Of a stretch of DNA of 64,000 nt, positions 35,550-43,066 are shown piece after piece. How positions within the stretch are numbered: the stretch's first letter is position 1; the number at the start of each line of letters is the position of its first letter. The DNA comes from a bacterium. Its GTDB lineage: Bacteria > Hinthialibacterota > Hinthialibacteria > H5-UNCL2. The position numbers and the translations under genes are program-made. The stretch spans positions 1 to 64,000 of the forward strand of contig JABTUV010000017.1 in the NCBI GenBank assembly GCA_015075175.1, written 5' to 3'. The notes under the pieces were generated by a model that was given only the letters and a program-made list of their open reading frames with translations, had not been told where the DNA came from and ran no database searches.

Positions 35550-36819
35550 GAATCCTCTATCTCTTCCCCCAGTTTCCCTGGCCTCCCGACAGCGGCGGCA
35601 AGATCGTCACCTACCACATGCTGAGGCACATGGCGAAAAATCATCAGATCACGCTTTGGACCTTCGCCCAGGACCGACGCGACTATCAGAACCTCTCACA
35701 CTTGAAGTCTTACTGCGACAGGATCGAGCTCTTCCCCGCGCGGCGGCGCCTGCAGCCGGTCGCGCTCGTGCGCGCGCTATTCGGCAAGCTGCCCTACAAG
35801 GCGCTGCGCTGGCACGACCGCGGCGTGGCCGCCCGCCTGCGCGAACTCTTGGCGCGCGAGCACTATGACATCATCCATGCGCAGAATCTCACCACGGCGC
35901 AGTATCTCACCGGACGCGAGAGCGGCGCGACCCTCTACTACAAAGAGAATCTGGAGGCGTTGATCCTGTCGCGCTACGCCGAGGTCGTGCGCCTGGCCCC
36001 GCTCAGATGGCTGCTCCGACGCGAGGCGGCCAAGACGCTGCGCCTGGAACTGCATCTGCGGCTCTGCGACCAATTGGTCGTCATCTCCGACGCGGACGGC
36101 GCCCGGCTGTGCGAAATGGACCCAGCCTCTCGCCCGCGCACGTCCCCGCGGGCGTGGACGTCGAGTACTTTCAACCGGAGTACAAACTTCAGTTTGCTTC
36201 GCGGCAGGCTGAAGCCAGTACTCCGCAACCGGGCGAGGGGGAGCCTGAGCCGGCGACCGTTCTGTTCACCGGCAGCCTCTATTACTATCCCAACCAGGAC
36301 GCGATCCTCTTTTTCATGCAGTCCATCTGGCCGAAACTGCGCGAGGCGATGCCGGACGCGCGCTTCATCATCGCGGGCCAGAAGCCCAGCCGCATGATCC
36401 GCGCGCTCGCGGAGCAGCCGGGCGTCGAGGTCCACGCCGACGTGCCCGACATGCGGCCCCTCTTCGCCCGCGCGACCCTATACGCCGTGCCCCTGCGCGT
36501 TGGTGGAGGCATGAGACTGAAGATTCTGGAGGCGATGGCGATGGGCAAGGCCGTCGTCTCGACGACCCTCGGCGCGGAAGGACTGGAGTACACTCCGGGC
36601 CGGCAGCTCCTGCCCGCGGATGACGCGGAGATTTTCGCCGCGCAGGTCGTCCGGCTGTGCCGGAACGCCGAAGCGAGACAGAGCCTGGAACGCGAGGCGC
36701 GCGACTGGGTCGTGCGCCATTATACCTGGGACGCGGTGATGGGGCGGCTGGAGAAGGTGTACCAGGACATGGAATACAACGCGCACTTCCTGCGCAAGAC
36801 CAGCGCGCGCGTGCGATGA
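35546..36819 (+). CDS. GT4-family glycosyltransferase, frameshifted, with in-frame repeat
   Basis: Starts at GTG 35546 (overlapping the previous stop) with RILYLFPQFPWPPDSGG. The N-terminal acceptor domain reads to LCEMDP at about 36120. There the frame changes and the protein continues as SLSPAHVPAGVDVEYF and the donor domain (LFTGSLYYYPNQDAI, IIAGQKPS, AVPLRVGGGMRLKILEAMA). One missing base in a C-run explains it, giving about 425 residues. Soon after the shift a TTCAGTTTG-family palindrome (36175-36225) is read in frame as PEYKLQFASRQAEASTP. The stop overlaps the next gene (ATGA). Family and fold are clear; the substrate is not. Confidence 0.87.
36175..36225. repeat. in-frame TTCAGTTTG/CAGGCTGAAG palindrome inside a CDS
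   Basis: CCGGAGTACAAACTTCAG through GGCAGGCTGAAGCCAGTACT is an inverted copy of the intergenic repeats at 56978-57069 and 40358-40397. It is 51 nt here, exactly 17 codons, between the two domains of a GT4 enzyme. Confidence 0.85.
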
Positions 36820-37685
36820 AGCCGGATGCGCGCGCGGCGCTGCGCCGCTTCTACCAGGAGAACGCCGCCTACTGCGAGGACCTTCTCGCCCACGACGCGG
36901 CCTACCATCGCGGCTTTCTGGCGTTCGTGGCGCGCTGGCTCGACGCGCGCCGGTTCCCGCGCCTCCTGGACCTGGGTTGCGGAACGGCCGCCTCCACCGC
37001 ATGTCTCTCCGAGCTCGGCTTCCGGGTCGTCGGCTCGGACCTTTCGCCGCTCTTTCTCAGCGAGGGCCGGCGGCGCTGCGGCGCCGAATCGCTGGTCTGC
37101 GGCGACGCCTTCGCGCTGCCTTTCGGCGACGGCGCCTTCGACGCGGTCGTCAGCTACGAGTTCATCGAGCACGTGCCCGACGTGCCCCGCGTTTTGGCCG
37201 AGATGGCGCGCCTCACGCGGCCCGGCGGACGCATCCTCATCTCCAGCCCCAATCTCTGCTCACCCTTCTTCGCCCTGGCCGACGTGGTCAATCTCCTCTG
37301 CGGGAGAGGCGGCCGGCCCGTGTTTGCGCCGACTCTGCCGCGCGCGCTCGCCTGGATGCTTCACAACACCCGCCTCTGCCTCTCCAAGCTCTTCTCCCCA
37401 GAGCCGACGTTCCTGTATCGAGAGCCTGACCTGTCCGGCAAGGTGGTCGGCGGCGACGCGGACAGCGCGTATCTGGCGCATCCCTACGACCTGGCGCGCG
37501 AGCTGTCGCGGTTGGGCTGCCGGGTATTGTCGCGGGCCTCCGGCGCGCGCCTTCACACACGCGCGGTCGCGGCCCTCTTGCCGGCCTTTGCGCCCTTCAT
37601 CGGAATCGTGGCGGAGAAAAAGCGGACAGACGATTGCCCGAGGAATCAAGCCGTGTCCTCGAGTTGCAGTGCGCGAAAAAGGTAA
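36816..37685 (+). CDS. class I SAM-dependent methyltransferase
   Basis: A 289-residue methyltransferase. Motif I is LLDLGCGTAASTACL (residues about 50-64), followed by VVGSDLSPLFL (motif II), FGDGAFDAVVSYEFIEHV and the post-motif LTRPGGRILISSPN. The ATG at 36816 overlaps the stop of the preceding glycosyltransferase. It probably methylates a sugar or lipid-linked glycan intermediate. The last 20 or so residues (from KKRTDDCPRNQ) run into a CTCGAG-type repeat that supplies the stop codon, so the natural C-terminus may once have been shorter. Confidence 0.87.
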   Translation: MKPDARAALRRFYQENAAYCEDLLAHDAAYHRGFLAFVARWLDARRFPRLLDLGCGTAASTACLSELGFRVVGSDLSPLFLSEGRRRCGAESLVCGDAFALPFGDGAFDAVVSYEFIEHVPDVPRVLAEMARLTRPGGRILISSPNLCSPFFALADVVNLLCGRGGRPVFAPTLPRALAWMLHNTRLCLSKLFSPEPTFLYREPDLSGKVVGGDADSAYLAHPYDLARELSRLGCRVLSRASGARLHTRAVAALLPAFAPFIGIVAEKKRTDDCPRNQAVSSSCSARKR

Positions 37686-37878
37686 ACCGTGTCCTCGAGT
37701 GGACCGTCTGCGGCCGTATCGAGAGGCACGGCGGCGGCAGCGCGACAAGCCCCGCTCCCGTGCCGCTCTCTCGATACGCGCCTTCGGCGCTACTCGAGAA
37801 CTCGGGTTTTTCTATTTGCGCTACTCGAGAACTCGGGTCCTTCTATCTGTGCTACTCGAGAACTCGGCCTGTCTCTTC
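37640..37878. repeat. composite CTCGAG element with tandem arms
   Basis: Left: two AAGCCGTGTCCTCGAGT-like units (37650 and 37683). Centre: GGCCGTATCGAGAGGCACGG with its inverse CCGCTCTCTCGATACGCG. Right: three GCTACTCGAGAACTCGG units spaced about 30 nt (37788-37875). The left units overlap the end of the methyltransferase gene. Same family as 18655, 21626, 47195, 63046. The gap at 37686-37900 encodes nothing else. Confidence 0.8.
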
Positions 37879-37900
37879 CTCGGATCCTTCCCTCTCCCAG

Positions 37901-39049
37901 TCAATTGTCCCCATTCAGCAGCCAGGCGCGGTTGAAGCGCGCCAGCGTGATCTTCTCATAGGGATGCTCGACGCCGTTCTCGTACATGCAGGCCACGTCG
38001 CCCTCCGGTAGGAGGGCCAGGTCGGAATACGCCGCCGGCCCCTCGTGGAGGAGGCGCAACACCGGCCACGTCGCCCCGCCATCATAGCTCAACCGCAGCG
38101 TGAGCCGCTCGCGCCTCTCACTGGCCGGGTTGCAGAACAACAGCCCGAATTCACCCTTTCCCAGCGGCCATCCCAGGACGCTGGCCTGACACACCGGCTC
38201 GACGAGGACCGGATCGTGCTTGAGGGCGCCGAAGCTCTCGCCCCCATCGTGACTATAGGCCACGGCGCGGCGATTCATGCCGCGATAGCTGCGCATGTTC
38301 AGATACACCCTCCCGTCGGGCAGTTCCGCCGCCATGCACTCGTTGACTCCGTCGCCCAGGATGCCGCCGATGCGCCAGTGGTCGCCGCCATCATCGCTGA
38401 GAATCACATGCGAGCGGCCCGCCTGGCCGGTAGCGAGCGGCACGGAATGGTCGCAGGGGACCAGCAGCCGCCCGGACGAAAGTTGGATGGCATGGCCGGG
38501 TCCGGTCGCGTACCAGCGCCAGTCGGGAGACTTGACCCGGCGGGTGATCTCGCGCGGGGCCGACCAGGTCGCGCCGTCGTCGTCGGAATGCGAGAGCCAG
38601 ACGCTGCGCTCGGCCCGGCGCGCGCGCACGTCGCGCTCGGTCCGGTCGCCCGGATTGCGGGTCGTCAGGAGCAGGATGCGTCCCGTGCGGGCGTCCACCA
38701 CGGGCGCGGGATTGCCCCACGTGTCCGGTCCGGCGTCAAAAAGCAGCCGCGTCGGTTCCCAGCTCGCCCCACCGTCCCGGCTGCGGCGCATGACCACATC
38801 GATGTCCCCGCTGTCGGAGCGCGAACGCTTCCTTCCCTCGCAAAACGCCAGCAGGCTCCCGCGCCGCGTGACCGCAAGCGCCGGAATGCGATACGTGTGG
38901 TAGCCGCCCTCGCCCGAAACGAAGAGATGCGTGCGCACCAGTCGCGGCTCCTCGTCCCGCGGCGATCCGGTCGTGTGCCGGGAGACGCCGCATCCCAGCA
39001 CTCCCAGCCAGGCGCACGCGAGGATGAGAACCATCCGTGGGATGCTCAT
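37901..39049 (-). CDS. sialidase-like (GH33/BNR) lipoprotein
   Basis: A 382-residue six-bladed propeller enzyme predicted to release sialic or related terminal sugars. Residues 1-20 form a lipoprotein signal (ILACAWLGVLGC). The YRIP motif (TYRIPALAV) with its catalytic Arg is near residue 54. Asp-boxes are SRDGGASW, SDDDGATW, SDDGGDHW, SHDGGESF and SYDGGATW. The expected catalytic acidic residues appear in RSDSGDIDV and NECMAAELPDG, with a Tyr in AAYSDLALL. A GGAGG precedes ATG 39049 by 6 nt, and the start overlaps the stop of the SGNH-like gene. Location in a glycan-synthesis region suggests trimming of the cell's own polymer or scavenging. Confidence 0.88.
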   Translation of the reverse strand: MSIPRMVLILACAWLGVLGCGVSRHTTGSPRDEEPRLVRTHLFVSGEGGYHTYRIPALAVTRRGSLLAFCEGRKRSRSDSGDIDVVMRRSRDGGASWEPTRLLFDAGPDTWGNPAPVVDARTGRILLLTTRNPGDRTERDVRARRAERSVWLSHSDDDGATWSAPREITRRVKSPDWRWYATGPGHAIQLSSGRLLVPCDHSVPLATGQAGRSHVILSDDGGDHWRIGGILGDGVNECMAAELPDGRVYLNMRSYRGMNRRAVAYSHDGGESFGALKHDPVLVEPVCQASVLGWPLGKGEFGLLFCNPASERRERLTLRLSYDGGATWPVLRLLHEGPAAYSDLALLPEGDVACMYENGVEHPYEKITLARFNRAWLLNGDN

Positions 39050-40350
39050 GGCGAACCTCCGGTCGAAGCGGAGAGCGACGGGCGCAGATAATCCACGACC
39101 GCCCCCGCGGCGATCTCGTGGCCGACCGCGTTCCAGTGGGAATCAAATGCGAAATAGGACTGGGGACGGCCCTCGTGGAGCGCGCGGCGGAAGGCGGGCA
39201 AAAGGTCCAGGCAGGGGATGCCCTCCGCCTCGGCCCACTCGCGCACGGCGGCCGCGAAGCCGTTCTGATGGCGCAGGGCCTCGGGGACGAACAGCATGGG
39301 GTCCGCGTCCGCGGGCAGGCCGGCCGCCGCCCCCGCCTCGTGCGCCATGACCTTGTTGAGAACCTCCGGCGCGTAGACCGTCTCCTTGCTCGGCGCCAGC
39401 ACCAGCCGATAGTCGATGCCGCGCCGCCGGCAGAGCTCCCGCGAGGCCCGGATGGCCTCCAGCATGGGCGGCCAGCCCGGCTCCGCCCGCACCGCCTCGG
39501 GCGACCACGCCAACTCCCGCAGATACGGCGGCGAAAACGCCAGTACCACGGTTCGCCCGTGCATGGCGCCGCGAAACGGCTGCAGCGGATTGATCTCCGG
39601 CTCTTTCAGCGCGTCCAGCATCCAGGCGAGCAAGGCGCGCACCGGCGAAGTCTCCCAAGGACTCTTATCCCGCACCTGCCAGCGCCAGAAGGGCAGCCCG
39701 CTGGCCTTCCATTCCACCCAGCGTTGCGCGTCGGCCAGGTCGTTGCCGTCAAAAAGCACGTGCAGCACGAGATCGGGGGCGTACTCGGTCGCCGAACGCG
39801 CCAACGCCGCGTACTCGTGCGGCGGGCCGTAGGCGTAGAGGCCGACGTTGATGGTCTCGACCTGCAGTTGGTCGGCGACCCGGCCGGTCCAGGCTTCGTT
39901 GAGCGGGAAGTTCTTGGAGAGGACGAAGGAGTCGCCGAGAAAGAGGATGCGGGGGCGTCCCTCTCCGTAGCGGCCGCGAAAGCCCAGCCCGTCGGCGGTG
40001 AAGGTCGCGTCGGGCACGCGGTCCAAGTGCAAGAGCTCTTCTGCGGTCGGTGTGCATTGGCCGAGGGCATAGAGGTCGCCGTGGCGCGCTCCGCCGGGGA
40101 CGGTGAGTGTGGCGCCGGGAACGAAGCGAAACTCGGCTTCGTCGTCCGGCTCGGTGCACCACGCGCGCCCCTGGTAGAGATACATGCCGAGGCCCGGCAA
40201 CCGCACGAACGCCTGCCGCGGCAGGACCTGCGGAACCAGGCGCAGGAAGACTTCCAGCAGCGCCCAGGCGACCAAGAGGTAGAGGACGCCCAACGCCGTC
40301 CAGCGCGCCAGGCGGCGGGGCAGGTTGCGAGGCGTGGTCAGGTTCGTCAT
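39046..40350 (-). CDS. membrane-anchored SGNH/AlgX-like hydrolase or acetyltransferase
   Basis: A 434-residue protein with an N-terminal transmembrane anchor (ALGVLYLLVAWALLEVFL) and a large extracytoplasmic domain. SGNH-type motifs are visible: ILFLGDSFVLS (nucleophile Ser region), FDGND and the catalytic FDSHWNAVGHE near the C-terminus, as in AlgX/AlgJ-type polysaccharide acetylation proteins. The ATG at 40350 has GAAGGCGAG upstream; the longer open frame continues into repeats and is rejected. Coupled to the sialidase gene by an ATGA overlap. A role in acetylation or deacetylation of a surface glycan is inferred. Confidence 0.78.
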   Translation of the reverse strand: MTNLTTPRNLPRRLARWTALGVLYLLVAWALLEVFLRLVPQVLPRQAFVRLPGLGMYLYQGRAWCTEPDDEAEFRFVPGATLTVPGGARHGDLYALGQCTPTAEELLHLDRVPDATFTADGLGFRGRYGEGRPRILFLGDSFVLSKNFPLNEAWTGRVADQLQVETINVGLYAYGPPHEYAALARSATEYAPDLVLHVLFDGNDLADAQRWVEWKASGLPFWRWQVRDKSPWETSPVRALLAWMLDALKEPEINPLQPFRGAMHGRTVVLAFSPPYLRELAWSPEAVRAEPGWPPMLEAIRASRELCRRRGIDYRLVLAPSKETVYAPEVLNKVMAHEAGAAAGLPADADPMLFVPEALRHQNGFAAAVREWAEAEGIPCLDLLPAFRRALHEGRPQSYFAFDSHWNAVGHEIAAGAVVDYLRPSLSASTGGSP

Positions 40351-40357
40351 GCTCGCC

Positions 40358-40540
40358 TTCAGGTTACGTGGGCAGACAAGCTGAAGCTTGTACTCCGAAA
40401 TATGGGCCATCTTAACCGGCGGGTTTTCGGCTTGGGAAGCGAAACCGCCCTGAGGTGGACTGCGGCTGCGTGCTGCCGCGGTCCCGGTTTGGCGCGCGGG
40501 GGGATAAGGCGTGACATGCGGCAGCAAGCAGCCGCACTCC
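40358..40540. repeat. TTCAGG/GCTTGTACTCC repeat and two GCGGCAGCAAGCAGCCGC repeats
   Basis: 40358-40397 is a version of the TTCAGGCTTCAGCCTG family. 40461-40480 and 40517-40540 are GCGGCWGCRWGCWGCCGC palindromes facing each other. They occupy the divergent gap 40351-40583, which holds no gene. Confidence 0.75.
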
Positions 40541-40583
40541 ACACCGGGATGGCGGTTGCAGCGAGCCCGCGAAGGATGATACC

Positions 40584-42930
40584 GTGCCGATCATGCGCCC
40601 CGCTCGACTCGCCCTGGACGGTCTCCTTCTGCTCGTGTCGCTGCTCCTGGCGGCCACGGTGGGACAGGGTTGGCCAAGCCCCGACGCCGTGGGATTGCCG
40701 CTGACCTGGAAGGTCCACTTTCTGGCCATCGTCGCCCTACTGGCCGTGTTGACGTTTTGGACGGCGATTGCGGCAGCAAGCAGCCGCATTCCAGACGGGA
40801 TTGCGGAGAGTACGCCGGCGGCGTGGACCGTGCTGGCGCTCTTTATTCTCATCGCCAAGGCGCCCTATACGCAACTCCCTTATTTCTGGGACGCCATGGG
40901 CTACGTCGCTTCCGGCGCCTGGGAAACCTACAACGACGACTTCCCGCTGATCCTTTCGCCGCTCTTCGACTCGGGCCATCCGCCGCTCTTCTACCTGCTT
41001 CTGGCGCTGGTCTGGAAGGTCTTTGCGCCCACGCCGGCGGTCTCGCATCTTTTCAACTTGGGTTGGGGCATCCTGGCCGCGTGGGGAACCTACACGCTGG
41101 GCCGCCGCCTCTACGGACCCCTCGCCGGCTTCTGGGCGGCCCTGCTCCTCACGCTCTCGCCGCTTTTCTACACGCAGATCGGCACGCTGCATTTCGAACC
41201 GTCGCTGGCCGCCCTGACCGTATGGGCGGTCTATTTCGCGCTGGCCGGCAGGGTGATCCCCTACCTCTTTTGCGCCACGGCCATGGTTTTGATTAAAGAG
41301 CCTAGCGTCGTGCTCGTGCCGGCCGTGGTCGTGGCGGTGTGGTGGCGGGAGCGGCAAAAAGCGACCCCACTCCACTCACGGCGGCAAGCAGCCGCACTCC
41401 CCGTGTTATATGCCCTGCCGCTGGTCCCCCTCGCCGTCTGGCTCATCTACCATCGCGTCGAGACGGGATGGTTTCTCACACCGCCGGGAGTCCCCAAAGA
41501 GGCGCGGCTGTTTCTCCCGCAGGTATATGGGCCGCTGCTCTGCGTCTTCAAGGAGCAGTTTCGCTGGCTGCCGAGCCTGGCGTGCGGCGTCTTCATCGCG
41601 TCGTGGCTCCGGCGACGGCCCACGCCCCTGGGGGAGTGGCTGCGCTCGGACGCGGTGGGACTGCCGCTGATCTTTCTCATCGCCCTGGCCGGCTACTGGC
41701 TGCCCACGGCGACGGTCTTTCTCGCCGCGGTATCTGCTGCCCATACTTCCACTCTACTTCATCCTGGCGGCGGCGGGGATGTGCGCGGCGCTGGGAGCGC
41801 GGACCACGCTTTTCGCGGCCATTGCGGCCATGCTCTTCATCGGCGCCTGGCAGAACCCGCCCGAGCGCGGCTACGACCTGGGCGGCTACCTGCGCTATAC
41901 CAGCTACCTGCGAACCCATCGCGCGGCGGCGCGCTACCTGGAGCACCACGCGCCCGACGCCCGCATTCTCGCCAACTATCCCTTCAGCCGTGAACTCTCC
42001 TGGCCGGTCTATGGATTTGTGAGTCGCCCCCTGCAAGTCGTGGCGCCGGCACGGCTCGCCGAGGCCACGGCTTGGGACTACTGGGTCTTCAGCGAGGAGT
42101 CGGAGTTCAACGCCATCGACTTCCCCGGTTATCGCCAGATTCAGGAGCGCTACCGGCTGGTGGCGCGCTTTGTGGACCAGGCGACGATTCCACGGGGATT
42201 CGAGCCGGAGGTGCGCATCTACCAGTCGCCGGCGATCGCGGAGCGGGCCTTCGTGGATTTGGAGGTGCTGTCGGACGGGACCCTGGTCAAATTGAGTGAG
42301 AGCGGACTGGTCCTGCGTGGAAATCTGCGGCTGGCGGGCGTGCCCCTTTTGAGCGCGACCGCGGCGCGCATCAAGTTCAACGCCGAGGGGACCGGCGCCT
42401 GGCTCCTGTCGCGGAACGGCCAGGTGCAAACCTGGGGGGATGCGACTCACTTCGGCGACCTGTCCAGCGCGGCGGATATCGACGCCCGCGACCTGGAGCC
42501 GTGGCCGGGCGGGCGGGGCTATGCGCTCCTACTCAGCGACGGGCGCGTCTTCGGCTTCGGCGACGCCCGCCTGCCGGCCATCCTGCCCGCGACGGGAGAG
42601 GGTCCGGCGCGCGATCTCGCCGTTACCCCGGCCGGCGGGCTTTACGTTCTATATGGGTCGGGCAAAATCGACGCCTACGGCGCCGCAGAGCCGGTAGGTC
42701 CCCGCTGGGACTTCGACGCCGCGCGGGCATTTGCGCCTTCCCCAACGGGAAGCGGCTGGTATATCCTGGACCTCTACGGCGGCGTCCATACGACCGAGGA
42801 CGTTCCCCGGAACTCGGTACGGCGTCCCGAGCACTTCTGGAGCCCGGATGGCTTGGCCGTGGACCTGGTGTTCGGAAGGGATGGACGGGGTTACGTGATG
42901 GATCGGAAGGGAGAGGTTACGCAATTCTGA
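40584..42930 (+). CDS. PMT/GT39-like membrane protein with propeller-like C-terminal domain, frameshifted
   Basis: Starts at GTG 40584 (GAAGGA 8 nt upstream; an ATG follows at 40593). The N-terminal half has about ten helices and GT39-type features: YFWDAMGYVASGAW (acidic loop after helix 2), LFDSGHPPLFYLLLAL and HFEPSLAAL. At about 41724-41730 the frame shifts and continues as YLLPILPLYFILAAAG. The remaining protein runs to 42930, giving about 782 residues. From about 42250 it forms a soluble region with repeating VFGFGD, KIDAYGAAEP and ILDLYGGVH units, like a propeller. GCGGCAGC palindromes at 40769-40792 and 41380-41400 lie in frame. Glycosyl transfer is inferred. Confidence 0.72.
40769..40792. 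repeat. in-frame GCGGCAGCAAGCAGCCGC palindrome inside a CDS
   Basis: TGCGGCAGCAAGCAGCCGCA is identical in its core to the intergenic copy at 40517-40540 and is translated as AAASSRI within a loop of the PMT-like protein. Confidence 0.85.
41380..41400. repeat. second in-frame GCGGCAAGCAGCCGC palindrome inside the same CDS
   Basis: GGCGGCAAGCAGCCGCACTC, a shorter version of the same family, is translated as RRQAAALP after the WWRERQKATPLHS segment of the PMT-like protein. Confidence 0.8.
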
Positions 42931-42939
42931 TGTCTGATA

Positions 42940-43010
42940 GTCTTAATCTTAATCTTAATCTTAATCCTAATCTTGCTCTTGCTCTTAATCTTAATCTTGC
43001 TCTTCTCTCC
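42940..43010. repeat. CTTAAT/CTTGCT hexamer tract
   Basis: About ten consecutive hexamers of type CTTAAT with CTTGCT and CCTAAT variants in the gap before the PBP1A gene. A related tract of the opposite orientation (GAGTAA, GATTAA) lies behind that gene at 45913-45960. Confidence 0.85.
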
Positions 43011-43066
43011 CATGCTCCAACAGCCAAGCATGCCAATCCCATCCGGAGAAGCGAGGCTGCGGCGGG

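Noticed and set aside
40351-40542. Longer start for the SGNH-like protein
   Set aside because: The added 64 residues are encoded by intergenic palindromes; the ATG at 40350 has a ribosome binding site and leads directly into the membrane anchor.
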